From: Actinopolyspora lacussalsi
GTDB lineage: Bacteria; Actinomycetota; Actinomycetes; Mycobacteriales; Pseudonocardiaceae
Assembly (NCBI GenBank): GCA_030803735.1
Contig: JAURUC010000001.1
Coordinates: 2,055,501 to 2,119,500 of the forward strand
Length of the DNA stretch: 64,000 bases
Direction of reading: 5' to 3'
This document shows positions 1 through 10,581 of the stretch, one piece after another. Position 1 is the stretch's first letter, and every line of letters starts with the position of its first letter. The notes under the pieces were generated by a model. It was not told where the DNA came from. It searched no databases and saw only the letters and a list, made by a program, of their open reading frames with translations. The position numbers and the translations under genes were made by a program.

Positions 1-2
1 TG

Positions 3-422
3 TGCGAGGACCTCAGGCAGGCTTTCGACGACCCACTCGGCGCCGAGGCCGACGAGTGGCTGCGCAGGATCGAGTGGCTGCGGCAGCGCCCGACCCGGGA
101 GGAGCTGCTGCGCAGTCCGTTGGTGACCGCACCGGGGCTGGTGCTGGAGCAGGTCAGCTCGCACGAGCAGGACGGCTGGAGCACCTTCGTACACCGGCTG
201 CACCGAACCGACGGACCCGGCTGGCAGCACGAGGTCGACGAGATCGGGGCCAACCTGATCGCGGGTTGCCAGGGCGCGCTCGCCACCGACGAACTGCTGG
301 AGCTGCTTGCCGCCGGACACGGGGCCGATTCCGCCGAGCTGGCCCGTTCGGCCGAACCGGTGCTGCGTGAGTTGATCCGGCACGGCATGCTGCTTCCCGC
401 CGAGTGGGGAGCACAGCGATGA
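3..422 (+). CDS. C-terminal fragment of a SAM-dependent methyltransferase-like protein (DUF7059 type)
   Basis: The frame is open from the window edge to a TGA at 420-422, so only the last 139 residues are visible and the catalytic part lies outside. The visible part has a WLRRIEWLRQRPTREELL helix, a segment around LVTAPGLVLEQVSSHEQDGW, and a final winged-helix-like stretch ending GMLLPAEW. This resembles the C-terminal domain of DUF7059 methyltransferases, which often lie next to dtd in actinomycetes; that assignment is from memory and no SAM motif can be seen. The stop overlaps the ATG of dtd (ATGA), so the two genes are probably translationally coupled. Confidence 0.5.
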   Translation, partial: CEDLRQAFDDPLGAEADEWLRRIEWLRQRPTREELLRSPLVTAPGLVLEQVSSHEQDGWSTFVHRLHRTDGPGWQHEVDEIGANLIAGCQGALATDELLELLAAGHGADSAELARSAEPVLRELIRHGMLLPAEWGAQR

Positions 423-840
423 GAGCGGTGGTGACGCGAGTCTCGGAAGCGGCGGTGCGCGTGGACGGCGAGGTGGTGGGAAGCATCACCGAGCCGGGGC
501 TGCTGGTGCTGGTGGCGGCGACCCACTCGGACACGTCCGAACAGGCGGAGGTCATGGCGCGCAAGCTTCACGAGCTGCGGGCGCTGCGGGACGAGCGGTC
601 CTGTGCCACCGCTGACGCACCGTTGTTGGTGATCAGCCAGTTCACCCTCTACGGGAGCACTCGGAAGGGGCGGCGACCGTCCTGGAGCGCCGCGGCGGCG
701 CCCGAACAGGCCGAACCGCTGGTGGAGTCGGTGGTCGAGCGGCTGCGCGACCGCGGCGCACGGGTGTCGACAGGAGTGTTCGGAGCGGAAATGGCGGTGG
801 AGAGCACCAACGACGGCCCGTTCACACTGCTCGTGGAGAC

Positions 841-844
<4 letters not shown>
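419..844 (+). CDS. dtd: D-aminoacyl-tRNA deacylase
   Basis: The 141-residue protein hydrolyses D-amino acids from mischarged tRNA in the cytoplasm. Both family signatures are present: SQFTLYG at residues 73-79 and NDGPFT, the Gly-Pro motif, at about 131-136. Length is normal for bacterial DTD. ATG 419 was chosen because it gives the canonical MRAVVTRVSEAAV start and overlaps the upstream stop by four bases; a GTG at 404 would only add a non-conserved leader. A repeated intergenic element starts directly at its stop codon. Confidence 0.96.
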
Positions 845-2467
<1,623 letters not shown>

Positions 2468-3020
2468 GCGCACGGCTCGTTCGAACGCCGAGGGGAGCTC
2501 GCTCGGAACACCGCGCTCGCGGCTTCCGCCTCTCCCCTGGCATCTTCTCCCACACGGGCATCGGCCACGTCGAGTGTGACGACGCTGACGTCGCTCATCC
2601 GACGATTTCGGGAACGATTTCGGCAACGTGTGCGTTTTCCAGGTAACCAAACCACAACACAACGCCCGAGCACCGGTTCCACAGCCGGTCACCGGCCGTC
2701 CCTCGAACCACCGCCCAGGTGGAGGTTGGACCCGCCGGGAGGGCGGCGAACCAGCCGACCGAGATGCCACAGGCCGTGAAACAGCCGCTTCCGATCAGCC
2801 AGACGAGAAGCCCCACATCTCGTACCGCCGATCCGACCCCACGGTCGATCCGACGAGGAACCAGAACCGAACCGACTCAACCACCGGCACCATCCGCCAC
2901 CGACGATACCGAAGAAGGACGAATCATTACCACCACACCGAGCGTACCCGTCCTTCGTGTGGCGCGGTGGCGTGCCGGTACCCCGGCACCCGACAACCAG
3001 CCCGTCAGGGAGGTAGCTCT
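2468..3020. other. 553-bp intergenic region upstream of sigB
   Basis: No gene is supported. An open frame continues upstream of sigB from 2628, but it has no ribosome-binding site and reads as low-complexity Arg/Thr/Pro. The region holds an ECF-type promoter candidate (listed separately) and is otherwise fairly C/A-rich, which would fit a long unstructured sigB leader. Confidence 0.6.
2611..2636 (+). promoter_or_regulatory. Candidate SigE/SigH-type promoter for sigB
   Basis: GGAAC at 2611-2615 and CGTT at 2633-2636 are separated by 17 bases, fitting the GGAAC-N16-18-CGTT pattern of actinobacterial stress ECF sigma factors. In mycobacteria sigB is transcribed from such promoters (family knowledge). 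It lies about 385 bp before the start codon, so the leader would be long. The motif is short and could occur by chance. Confidence 0.35.
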
Positions 3021-3992
3021 ATGACCGTCCCGCAGACCACAGCCCCGGACGTCACCAACGAGGCCGACCTCGACAACCAGGGGCCATCGGCCGATCTGGT
3101 GCGGGTCTACCTCAATGGTATCGGGCGTACCGCACTGCTCAGCGCCCAGGACGAGGTGGACCTCGCCAAGCGAATCGAGGCCGGAGTGTTCGCCAAGCAC
3201 CTGCTGGACACTTCGGAGGACATGACCAGGGAGCGTCGTAGCGACCTCAAGACGGTCGTGCGCGACGGCCGTGACGCGAAGAACCACCTGATGGAAGCCA
3301 ACCTGCGGCTGGTGGTGAGCCTGGCCAAGCGCTACACCGGGCGGGGAATGCCACTGCTGGACCTGATCCAGGAGGGAAACCTGGGCCTGATCCGTGCGGT
3401 CGAGAAGTTCGACTACACCAAGGGCTACAAGTTCTCCACCTACGCCACCTGGTGGATCCGACAGGCGATCACACGGGGAATGGCCGATCAGAGCCGTACG
3501 ATCCGCCTACCCGTCCACCTGGTGGAGCAGGTCAACAAGCTCGCCCGGATCAAGCGGGACCTGCACCAGAAGCTCGGCAGGGAGGCCACCGAGGAGGAGA
3601 TCGCCGGCGAGGCGGACATGTCGGTGGAAAAGGTGATCGACCTCATGGATCACTCCAAGGATCCGGTCAGCCTGGACATGCCGGTCGGGTCGGAGGAGGA
3701 CGCCCCGCTCGGGGACTTCATCGAGGACTCCGAGAACGCCGATGCCGAGAACGCCGTGATCTCCGGGTTCCTGCAGGACGATCTGCGTCGCGTGCTGGAC
3801 ACGTTGGAAGGTCGGGAGCAGCAGGTGATCCGCATGCGTTACGGCCTGGACGACGGCCAGCCACGCACGCTGGACCAGATCGGCAAGGCGTTCGGTCTCT
3901 CCCGGGAACGTGTTCGCCAGATCGAGCGTGAGGTCATGTCGAAGCTGCGGCAGGGTGACCGGGCGAACAAGCTGCGCTCCTACGCGAGCTGA
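3021..3992 (+). CDS. sigB: Group 2 RNA polymerase sigma factor SigB
   Basis: The 323-residue principal-like sigma factor redirects RNA polymerase, probably in stress and stationary phase. Region 1.2 ([19 protein letters not shown]) is near residue 28. Region 2 contains [20 protein letters not shown] and the -10 recognition/melting helix [17 protein letters not shown] at about 135-150. Region 4.2 has the helix-turn-helix [20 protein letters not shown] near the end. The long acidic N-terminus of SigA is absent, which favours SigB. ATG 3021 follows GGGAGGTAG at the right distance. ideR, its usual neighbour in mycobacteria, lies 7 kb downstream after an insertion of other genes. Confidence 0.93.
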   Translation: MTVPQTTAPDVTNEADLDNQGPSADLVRVYLNGIGRTALLSAQDEVDLAKRIEAGVFAKHLLDTSEDMTRERRSDLKTVVRDGRDAKNHLMEANLRLVVSLAKRYTGRGMPLLDLIQEGNLGLIRAVEKFDYTKGYKFSTYATWWIRQAITRGMADQSRTIRLPVHLVEQVNKLARIKRDLHQKLGREATEEEIAGEADMSVEKVIDLMDHSKDPVSLDMPVGSEEDAPLGDFIEDSENADAENAVISGFLQDDLRRVLDTLEGREQQVIRMRYGLDDGQPRTLDQIGKAFGLSRERVRQIEREVMSKLRQGDRANKLRSYAS

Positions 3993-4009
3993 GCCGGAAC
4001 TCGCACGCC

Positions 4010-4045
4010 GTGTCGCCGGGGTGAACCCGTTCACCCCGGCGACAC
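4010..4045 (+). terminator. sigB terminator hairpin
   Basis: GTGTCGCCGGGGTGAAC at 4010-4026 is perfectly complementary to 4029-4045, a 17-base inverted repeat around a CC centre. It starts 18 bases after the sigB stop. No T-run follows, as is common in actinobacteria. It lies between sigB and the convergent phosphatase gene and may serve both. Confidence 0.85.
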
Positions 4046-4116
4046 GAAGGCCTCGCGGGAAACACTCCACGTGGAGCGAGTCCTTCAGGTGGAACGGGGC
4101 CTTCAGGTGGAGAAGG

Positions 4117-4845
4117 TCACCGCGGGCCCAGCAGACGCTCTCGCCAGCGTCGGACGTCCTCGGGAGCGGCACCGTGCCGCATCAGCCAGCCGGCCACCCC
4201 CTCCTCGTGCGACTCCAGGCGTTCGAGCGCGTGTTCGATGGCGTGCGCCGGCGCGGAAACGAACTCGTCGACATCGGATTCGTCGACTCCCGGTGGTAGC
4301 TCGGGTTCTATCCGGAGCCGCCGCAGCACCTGACGCATGTTGCGGTCGGTGTGCACGTAGTCGGCCACCACCGCGTCGTAGCGAACTCCCGCCGTACGCA
4401 ACAGCATCGCGCAGGCCACACCGGTACGGTCCTTGCCCGCGGCACAGTGCACCAGCACCGGACCGTCGGTTTCCACCGCGATCCGGAAGACCTCCAGCAG
4501 CGGTTTCGCGGCGAAGTCCAGGATGTAGCCGTACAGCTCCGGCAACGTCAGCCAGGGGTCATGCCCCGACTCCCCGCGCAGCCCTTCGAGCAGCGGGATC
4601 CGGTGAACCGTGCTGACGTTTTCCAACGGGTGCACCGCGTCGGATTCCGTACCGGTGTCGCGAAGGTCTATCACCGCTCGGGGCGGCCAGTGGGGAGTCT
4701 CCGGGGGATCCTGGTCCCCGTGATAAGGCGCATCACTGCGTAACAGCACACCGGGACTGGTGGTCACCCCGTCCTCGACGGGCAGTCCCCCCAGATCCCG
4801 AAAGTTGACCAGTCCGTTCGGAACACCGTCGCTCCGCTCTGCCAT
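4117..4845 (-). CDS. Tyrosine/lipid phosphatase of the MptpB (PF13350) family
   Basis: The 242-residue protein carries the P-loop signature HCAAGKDRTG with nucleophile Cys134 and Arg140 of CX5R, and the family's N-terminal NFRDLGG motif at about residues 14-20. Acidic and basic residues directly after the Cys (AGKDR) are typical of MptpB-like phosphatases that act on phosphotyrosine and phosphoinositides; the substrate here is unknown. ATG 4845 was chosen because the conserved part starts at once and GGAGGGAAAGGG lies upstream. The frame remains open to 5265, but that extension is only intergenic repeat sequence. No signal peptide is visible, so a cytoplasmic protein is likely. Confidence 0.85.
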   Translation of the reverse strand: MAERSDGVPNGLVNFRDLGGLPVEDGVTTSPGVLLRSDAPYHGDQDPPETPHWPPRAVIDLRDTGTESDAVHPLENVSTVHRIPLLEGLRGESGHDPWLTLPELYGYILDFAAKPLLEVFRIAVETDGPVLVHCAAGKDRTGVACAMLLRTAGVRYDAVVADYVHTDRNMRQVLRRLRIEPELPPGVDESDVDEFVSAPAHAIEHALERLESHEEGVAGWLMRHGAAPEDVRRWRERLLGPR

Positions 4846-4955
4846 TGGAATGCGCCCTTTCCCTCCAAGCCGTGCGCGGAAGCCTTCCGCGCACGTAATC
4901 ATGGACAGGATCGCAGGTTCTCCGGCAAGCCTGAAGGCTTCGCTCGTCCCGAGAA

Positions 4956-5039
4956 GACACGAAGTCCCGTCGCAGTGACTCGGGTCTCCCCTGCCGGGAC
5001 TCGCGTGTCCCCTACGAAGACTCACGTATTCCCTGCGAA
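4956..5039. repeat. 21-bp tandem repeats (three clear, one degenerate)
   Basis: Units start at 4977, 4998 and 5019. Each begins GACTC, then CGGGT/GCGTG/ACGTA, and has CCCTGC or CCCTAC in the middle. The stretch 4956-4976 looks like a more diverged fourth unit. The period is a multiple of three, so frames through it show seven-residue periodicity, but no gene is supported here. It lies between the phosphatase start and the lipoprotein stop, both on the minus strand. Confidence 0.7.
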
Positions 5040-5098
5040 CGAGTGATCCGGCGAAGCGGAGCGCGATGCCCTCGTATTCGGTGCGGCTCCCGCGAGCG

Positions 5099-5596
5099 CT
5101 ACTGGTCGCTCGGGACGTCGACCTCCCGCTCGGTGAGAACCACGGTCCGGTCACCGAGGGGTTCGTCGATCGGGGCGACCACGGGTGGATAACGCAGATC
5201 CATGGTGCACGGACCGGACGGATTCGGGTTCTCCTCGACGAGAACCAACTCCACCCGTTCGGCACTCTGACCGGTCACCTGGGCGCGCACGCTGCCACAT
5301 CCTCCCTCCTGGCCGATCGCGACGAGTTTCCTGCCCGAATTCCTGGTCCAGAGCTCACTGGGGTAGCCCTCGGGCAACGCGGAGGCATCGACCTGCTCGG
5401 CGGGAACCTCGGTGCCCTTCGGCTTTCGCCCTGGGGGTCCCGCGTCACCGTCGTCGGGCGCGATCCTGGACCGCTGTTGTTCGGAGGGCGGCGGTGGTGG
5501 CTGGGCACCGAACCCGACATCGGACCGCCCTTCACCACAGGCGGTCAACGCGAACAGCATCACACCGGCACCCAGCAGGGTTGGCAGTCGTCTCAT
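5099..5596 (-). CDS. Predicted lipoprotein of unknown function
   Basis: I do not recognise the 165-residue product. It starts MRRLPTLLGAGVMLFALTAC, a short basic region, a hydrophobic stretch and an LTAC lipobox, so it should be exported and lipid-anchored. After a Pro-rich linker (AQPPPPPSEQ) comes a domain with two further Cys (GGCGS and GPCTM), possibly a disulfide, and an acidic end. ATG 5596 was chosen because it places the lipobox at a normal distance; an in-frame ATG at 5620 would lengthen the n-region. It lies 86 bp after pat on the same strand and could be in the same transcript. Confidence 0.75.
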   Translation of the reverse strand: MRRLPTLLGAGVMLFALTACGEGRSDVGFGAQPPPPPSEQQRSRIAPDDGDAGPPGRKPKGTEVPAEQVDASALPEGYPSELWTRNSGRKLVAIGQEGGCGSVRAQVTGQSAERVELVLVEENPNPSGPCTMDLRYPPVVAPIDEPLGDRTVVLTEREVDVPSDQ

Positions 5597-5682
5597 ACCA
5601 CCTGGACGTGGCCACCCCATTCGCCGGTTGCGCCGCGTGTCGGATTGGCGACAACGCGACACACCGAACCGCCGCGCGGAGT

Positions 5683-8370
5683 TCACCGGAGCCTGCGCGG
5701 TCCGGAGTCGGGAGAATCGGGTGTCGGCCCCAACCCGAGCACCGCACCCGTGACCCAGGCACCCGACGGGGCGGCCAACACCGGCTCCAGCACCAGCTCA
5801 CGCACTTCGGGCAGATCCTCGGCCAGGCTGGCCACCCGCAGCACGAGGTCCGCCATCGAGTCGAGATCCGCCGCCTGGCCCCCGCGATAGCCGGTGAGCA
5901 TCGGCGCGGCGCGCGGCTCCCTGATCAGCTCCGCCACATCGGTGTCGGTCAGCGGCACCGCCCGATAGGCACGATCACCGATGAGGTCGTTGGCGGGACC
6001 GGCCAGGCCGAAGGAAACGAGGGTACCGAAGGAGGGATCGTCCATCAGCCGTATCACGCACGACGTTCCCTTGGGGGCCATCCGCTGCACGTAGAGCTCG
6101 GCCGTTCCGGAAAGGTCGTACAGGTCCCGGTAAGCGGTTCGCACCGCGTCGGGCCCACCGAGGTCGAGACGCACCCCGGCCAGATCCGTACGATGCCGAA
6201 GTCGTTCGCTGGCCGACTTCAACGCCACGGGAAACCCGACCTCCTCGGCGGCTGCCACCGCCGAATCGGCATCGGTGACCAGTCGGAACGCCACCACGTC
6301 GATCCCGTAGCACTCCAGCAGCAGCACCATCTGCTCGTCGGACAGCCTGCCGATCCCCGTTCCTGTCCATTCCTCGACCAACCGGCGTGCCCGTTCGACG
6401 TCGACTCCTTCCGGACGGACGAACTCACCCTGCGGCGCGGCACGCCAGTTCGCGTACCGCACCGCACGGGCCAGCGCCAGCACCGCCCGCTCCGGGCTGG
6501 GATAGGAGGGCACCGAGCCGGGGCCGGGAGTTCCGTCCGGCCCCGGAACCGCCAGTTCGTCGGGCACTCCTTCGGCTGCGAGGAAGGTGCTCACCACCGG
6601 TTTGGTTCGCAGCGTTCCCGCCTCGTGCAGCGCGGTGCGCAGCTGCCTGGCGTAAGCCGTGCCCGGAACGGCCACGGGCGGGGCGAACACCGTGACCAAC
6701 GCGTCCACCTCGCTGTTCTCGGCAGCGGAGCGTACCGCCGCGGCGAACTCCTCGGGGCCGGCGGCGGCCCCGACGTCCACCGGGTCCACAACCGGACGCA
6801 GCCCCTGCTCCAGGGCGGCGTCGGCGGCCAGCATCCCCAGTGCGCTCGAATTACCAACGATCGCCACCCGCTCACCGCCGGGCAGTGGCTGGTGTGCCAA
6901 CAACAGCGCGGCGTCGAACATCTGCGCCACGGACTCGACCCGAATGACGCCCGCCTGATCGAACAGCGCCTGCACACTGGTCTCGTCGATCCGTACCGAA
7001 GTGGCGGCCAGTCCCGGACGCACGGCGTGACGTCCCGACTTGACCGCGATTATCGGTTTGCTGCGCCCCAGGCGTCGTGCCAGGCGAGCGAACTTGCGCG
7101 GATTGCCGAACGACTCCAGGTACAGCAGCACCACGTCGGTGGCGGTGTCGGTCTGCCAGTACTGCAGCAGGTCGTTGCCGGAAAGGTCGGCACGGTTGCC
7201 CGCGGAGACGAATGTGGAGACCCCGAGGCCGCGCTCGGTGGCCGCGGCCAGGATCGCCACTCCCAGCGCCCCGGACTGGCAGAAGAACCCGGTCCTGCCG
7301 CGTCCGGGCAGGCGCGGGGCCAGACTGGCGTTCAGCCGCTGAGCCGGGTCGGTGTTGACCACACCCAACGCGTTGGGGCCGACCACGCGCATGCCGTAGA
7401 CCCGCGCCTGGTGCACCATGCTGCTCTCGGCCTCCCGACCGCTGGGACCGACCTCGCTGAAACCCGAGCTGACGATCAGCAGCGCTTTGACGCCCTTGGT
7501 CAGGCAGGCGTCCAGCACCTCGGCGACACCGCCCGCGGGGATGGCGATCACAGCCAGGTCTATGTCGTCGGGGATGTCGAGCACCGAGGCGTAGGAACGC
7601 ACTCCCCGGACCGCCCGGTGCTCCGGATTGACCGGGTATATCGGTGCGGCGGAATCGGCCCCGAGCAGGTTAGCCAGCACGGTGTGGCCGATCTTGTCCG
7701 GGGCGATGGAGGCGCCGATCACCGCTACCGAACGCGGGTGCAGCAGGTTGTGCACGCTGCGGGCTTCGGCGGCCTGTTCCCTGGCGCGTGCGACCGCCAG
7801 TGACTCCTCGGTCGGGTCGAGCGGGAACTCCAGGTGGACCAGTCCCTCCTCCATGGCCCGTTTGACCTCGTAACCGGCGTCACGGAAAACGCGGACCATC
7901 TGGGAGTTCTCGGCGAGGACCTCGGCGACGAACCGGCTGAGGCCGCACTCCCGCGCCGCGGCCGCGAGGTGTTCGAGCAGGATCGATCCGAGCCCTCTGC
8001 CCTGGTGCCCGTCCTGCACCACGAACGCCACCTCGGCCGACTCCTCCGGTTCACGCAGCCGATCGAAACGCCCCACCGCGACTATGTCGTCACCGAGCAG
8101 CGCCACCAGCGCCACCCGGTTGACGTAGTCCACACGGCTGAAGCGGTCGACGTCGCGCTGCGGCATCCGCGGATAGGGCGAGAAGTAGCGGTAGTAACGG
8201 GTGCGATCGCTGAGCCTGCCGTGGAATGCCACGAGTTGATCGGCGTCGGCGGGCAGGATCGGCCGCAGATGAACCGTGCCGCCGTCCGAGAGGACGACGT
8301 CGGCCTCCCAGTGGCGCGGGTAGTGGGCTTCCGGTTCCCACTGCTGCTGTTCGCTCGCGGAATCGTCCAC
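5683..8370 (-). CDS. pat: Protein lysine acetyltransferase: GNAT fused to an ADP-forming acyl-CoA synthetase-like region (Pat type)
   Basis: An 895-residue fusion. The N-terminal GNAT domain (about residues 25-180) has the acetyl-CoA motif QGRGLGS at 123-129. A CoA-binding domain starts near 205 (HPRSVAVIGAS), followed by succinyl-CoA ligase-like domains and a C-terminal ATP-grasp part (ERLRHRTDLAGVRLDLGG). This order, GNAT first, is that of Streptomyces and Saccharopolyspora Pat enzymes, which acetylate and inactivate AMP-forming acyl-CoA synthetases. GTG 8370 was chosen because GAGAGG lies six bases upstream; the frame stays open to 8625. The deacetylase acuC ends 133 bp upstream on the same strand, so the two probably set lysine acetylation together. 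Confidence 0.85.
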   Translation of the reverse strand: MDDSASEQQQWEPEAHYPRHWEADVVLSDGGTVHLRPILPADADQLVAFHGRLSDRTRYYRYFSPYPRMPQRDVDRFSRVDYVNRVALVALLGDDIVAVGRFDRLREPEESAEVAFVVQDGHQGRGLGSILLEHLAAAARECGLSRFVAEVLAENSQMVRVFRDAGYEVKRAMEEGLVHLEFPLDPTEESLAVARAREQAAEARSVHNLLHPRSVAVIGASIAPDKIGHTVLANLLGADSAAPIYPVNPEHRAVRGVRSYASVLDIPDDIDLAVIAIPAGGVAEVLDACLTKGVKALLIVSSGFSEVGPSGREAESSMVHQARVYGMRVVGPNALGVVNTDPAQRLNASLAPRLPGRGRTGFFCQSGALGVAILAAATERGLGVSTFVSAGNRADLSGNDLLQYWQTDTATDVVLLYLESFGNPRKFARLARRLGRSKPIIAVKSGRHAVRPGLAATSVRIDETSVQALFDQAGVIRVESVAQMFDAALLLAHQPLPGGERVAIVGNSSALGMLAADAALEQGLRPVVDPVDVGAAAGPEEFAAAVRSAAENSEVDALVTVFAPPVAVPGTAYARQLRTALHEAGTLRTKPVVSTFLAAEGVPDELAVPGPDGTPGPGSVPSYPSPERAVLALARAVRYANWRAAPQGEFVRPEGVDVERARRLVEEWTGTGIGRLSDEQMVLLLECYGIDVVAFRLVTDADSAVAAAEEVGFPVALKSASERLRHRTDLAGVRLDLGGPDAVRTAYRDLYDLSGTAELYVQRMAPKGTSCVIRLMDDPSFGTLVSFGLAGPANDLIGDRAYRAVPLTDTDVAELIREPRAAPMLTGYRGGQAADLDSMADLVLRVASLAEDLPEVRELVLEPVLAAPSGAWVTGAVLGLGPTPDSPDSGPRRLR

Positions 8371-8503
8371 CGTGAACCTCTCAGCGACTGCCGTGCGCTT
8401 GTCCGAACTATCGACCGAAGGAACTCGTAGAGCTTTCCCGGTCGTGTTGTCGCCCGCAAGTGGTGGTGTTCCCCGCGCGGCACCACCGACCGGATGGCTT
8501 CGA

Positions 8504-9679
8504 TCAGTCGCGGCCGTCCAGCGGTTCCAGACCGTGCAGCGGAAAAACCGCGTTCCTGGTGTCCCGGATCGCCGGATCCACCGCGTACTCGACCGTGCCG
8601 TCCCAGGGAGTGAATGCCGTCTCACCTCCGTCGGTCATCGACGTCGGCAGGGCCACGTTGCCCGCTACCTTGCTCGCGTGGGCGATCCAGTCGGCGGGAA
8701 CGTTGCGCTCGGCCGCGACGTCCCGATCGAGCGCCGTGGCCAGCAGATGGGTCCAGGCGCGGGGGACGACCCTGTGCAGCGCGTAACCACCCCCGCCGAG
8801 GATCAACCAGTTCCCCATCGCGTAACGATCGGCGAAGCTCCGCAACGAACGGTGGGCGGCGCGTTGCCCGTCCACGGACAGCGCGAGGTCGGCCAACGGG
8901 TCCTCCCGGTGCGGATCAGCACCGCACTGGGTAACCAGCACCTGCGGGGCGAACGTATCCAGCAACGAGGGGACCACGGCGTGCAGCGCCCGGAGCCACC
9001 CCGCGTCCCCCGTCCCCGGGGGCAGTGCCACGTTCACCGACTCGCCCTTCGCGGCACCCTCGCCGACCTCGGTGGGGAAACCGGTACCCGGCCACAGGGT
9101 GTGGGGGTGCTGGTGCAGCGAGATCGTCATCACCCGGGGATCCTCCCGGAACGCCGTCTGCACCCCGTCACCGTGATGCACATCGATGTCCAGGTAGGCG
9201 ATCCGGTCGATCCCGTTGGCCAACATCCAGGCGATGGCGACCGCGCAGTCGTTGTAGACGCAGAATCCGGCCGCGTTGTCCGCCATCGCGTGGTGCAGGC
9301 CGCCCGCCAGGTTGACGGCACGATTGGCACGACCGGACACGATCTGTTCGGCCGCGGTAAGGGAGCCTCCCGCGACGAGCGAGGCCGACTCGTGCATTCG
9401 GTCGAATATCGGGTTGTCATCGGTGCCCAGCCCGTGTCCCACGTCGGGGCCCTCCGTTGGAGCGGCTCGAACGGCCGCCAGATACCCGGGCGTGTGAACC
9501 CGTTCGAGTTCGGCGTCGGCCGCCTGTCCGGGGACCAGTGGAACCACCCCGTCGAGTACCCCCAACGAGCGCGCCAGTCGCATCGTCAGGTCCAGCCGAA
9601 CGGGGTGCAGCGGATGGTTACCGCCCAGGTCGTAGGAGAGCAGTGACTCGTCCCAGACAACGGCGCACTCGTTGCTCAT
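8504..9679 (-). CDS. acuC: Acetoin utilisation protein / class I HDAC-like deacetylase
   Basis: The 391-residue zinc-dependent deacetylase has all class I HDAC signatures: GGLHHA with the His pair at 126-131, the metal-binding DIDVHHGDG at 164-172, and the catalytic GGGGY near 298. AcuC removes acetyl groups from lysines, classically reactivating acetyl-CoA synthetase. Its place directly before pat on the same strand supports opposing roles on shared substrates. ATG 9679 gives a full-length start (MSNECAVVWDESLLSY). The sulfurtransferase gene ends 44 bp upstream. Confidence 0.93.
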   Translation of the reverse strand: MSNECAVVWDESLLSYDLGGNHPLHPVRLDLTMRLARSLGVLDGVVPLVPGQAADAELERVHTPGYLAAVRAAPTEGPDVGHGLGTDDNPIFDRMHESASLVAGGSLTAAEQIVSGRANRAVNLAGGLHHAMADNAAGFCVYNDCAVAIAWMLANGIDRIAYLDIDVHHGDGVQTAFREDPRVMTISLHQHPHTLWPGTGFPTEVGEGAAKGESVNVALPPGTGDAGWLRALHAVVPSLLDTFAPQVLVTQCGADPHREDPLADLALSVDGQRAAHRSLRSFADRYAMGNWLILGGGGYALHRVVPRAWTHLLATALDRDVAAERNVPADWIAHASKVAGNVALPTSMTDGGETAFTPWDGTVEYAVDPAIRDTRNAVFPLHGLEPLDGRD

Positions 9680-9723
9680 GGTGGGAAGCTACCCGCCAGG
9701 AGGGACGTGACACACCCGTTGAC

Positions 9724-10581
9724 TCATCCCGGCCAGGCACCGGTGGCAGTGGGTCGGTGGGGATCGGCGGACCACTCGGACCAGGACCCCGGGTAGAGCA
9801 CCGCCGGGTTCTCCGGAGTGCGCAGCCCGGCGTGCTCCAACGCGAGAACCACCGAACAGGCATTGATCCCGGAACCGCAGTAGGCTCCTGCGACCCCCGT
9901 CGCGGTGAGGCCGAACTCGGTGAACCGCGTCGACAGTTCGGTCGGAGAACGCCAGGTGCCGGCAGCGGTGACGTGTTCCCCGGCGGGAGCGTTGTAGGCC
10001 CCCGGAATGTGTCCGGCTCGCGGATCCACGGGTTCGGTCTCACCCCGGTACCGCTGGCCCGCCCTGGCATCCAGCAGAATCCCGGTGCGAGCCAGTCGCC
10101 GCGCCCCCTCCGCGTCGGTAACCGGCATGTTCCCGGGAGAGACCACGAATTCCCCCGGTTCCGGTCGCGGCACCTCCCTGGTGACGGGCAACCCGGCGGC
10201 GGACCACGCGGCGAATCCGCCGTCGAGCACGTGGACATCGGGGTGTCCCGCCCAACGCAGCAACCACCAGGCGCGCGCGGCCACCGAACCGTCCGCGGAG
10301 TCGTAGACGACCACTCGCCGGTCGGAGTTCACGCCGGCACGACGAAGCGCTCGCTGCAGCACCTCGGGATCCGGCAGCGGATGCCTACCACCGGCCTCCC
10401 CGGCTGGTGGGGCGGCCAGCTCGGTCTCGGTGTCGACGAACACCGCCCCGGGCAGGTGCCCCTCGGCGTACTCCCGCTCCCCGGGAGGCCCGAGCAGATT
10501 CCAACGAACGTCCAGCACTACGGGCGGCTCGGTACCGCCGAGCGCGGACTCGAGTTGTCGGGGGTTGATCAGCGGACTCAT
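9724..10581 (-). CDS. sseA: Thiosulfate/3-mercaptopyruvate sulfurtransferase, two rhodanese domains
   Basis: The 285-residue protein has an inactive N-terminal rhodanese domain (VVLDVRWNLLGPPG ... GHLPGAVFVD) and an active C-terminal one with catalytic Cys235 in the loop CGSGIN. It transfers sulfane sulfur from thiosulfate or mercaptopyruvate to cyanide or thiols. The CGSG loop with G-I-N is closer to mercaptopyruvate sulfurtransferases. ATG 10581 was chosen because GGAGGT lies four bases upstream; the frame stays open to 10617. It is the first gene of the minus-strand run sseA-acuC-pat. Confidence 0.9.
   Translation of the reverse strand: MSPLINPRQLESALGGTEPPVVLDVRWNLLGPPGEREYAEGHLPGAVFVDTETELAAPPAGEAGGRHPLPDPEVLQRALRRAGVNSDRRVVVYDSADGSVAARAWWLLRWAGHPDVHVLDGGFAAWSAAGLPVTREVPRPEPGEFVVSPGNMPVTDAEGARRLARTGILLDARAGQRYRGETEPVDPRAGHIPGAYNAPAGEHVTAAGTWRSPTELSTRFTEFGLTATGVAGAYCGSGINACSVVLALEHAGLRTPENPAVLYPGSWSEWSADPHRPTATGAWPG

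Noticed and set aside
2628..3020. N-terminal extension of SigB by 131 residues in the same open frame
   Set aside because: No ribosome-binding site near 2628, low-complexity composition, and GGGAGGTAG directly before ATG 3021, where the family similarity begins.
5185..7803. Plus-strand 872-residue open frame opposite pat
   Set aside because: A His/Arg/Gly-rich shadow of the high-GC minus-strand gene without recognisable domains.
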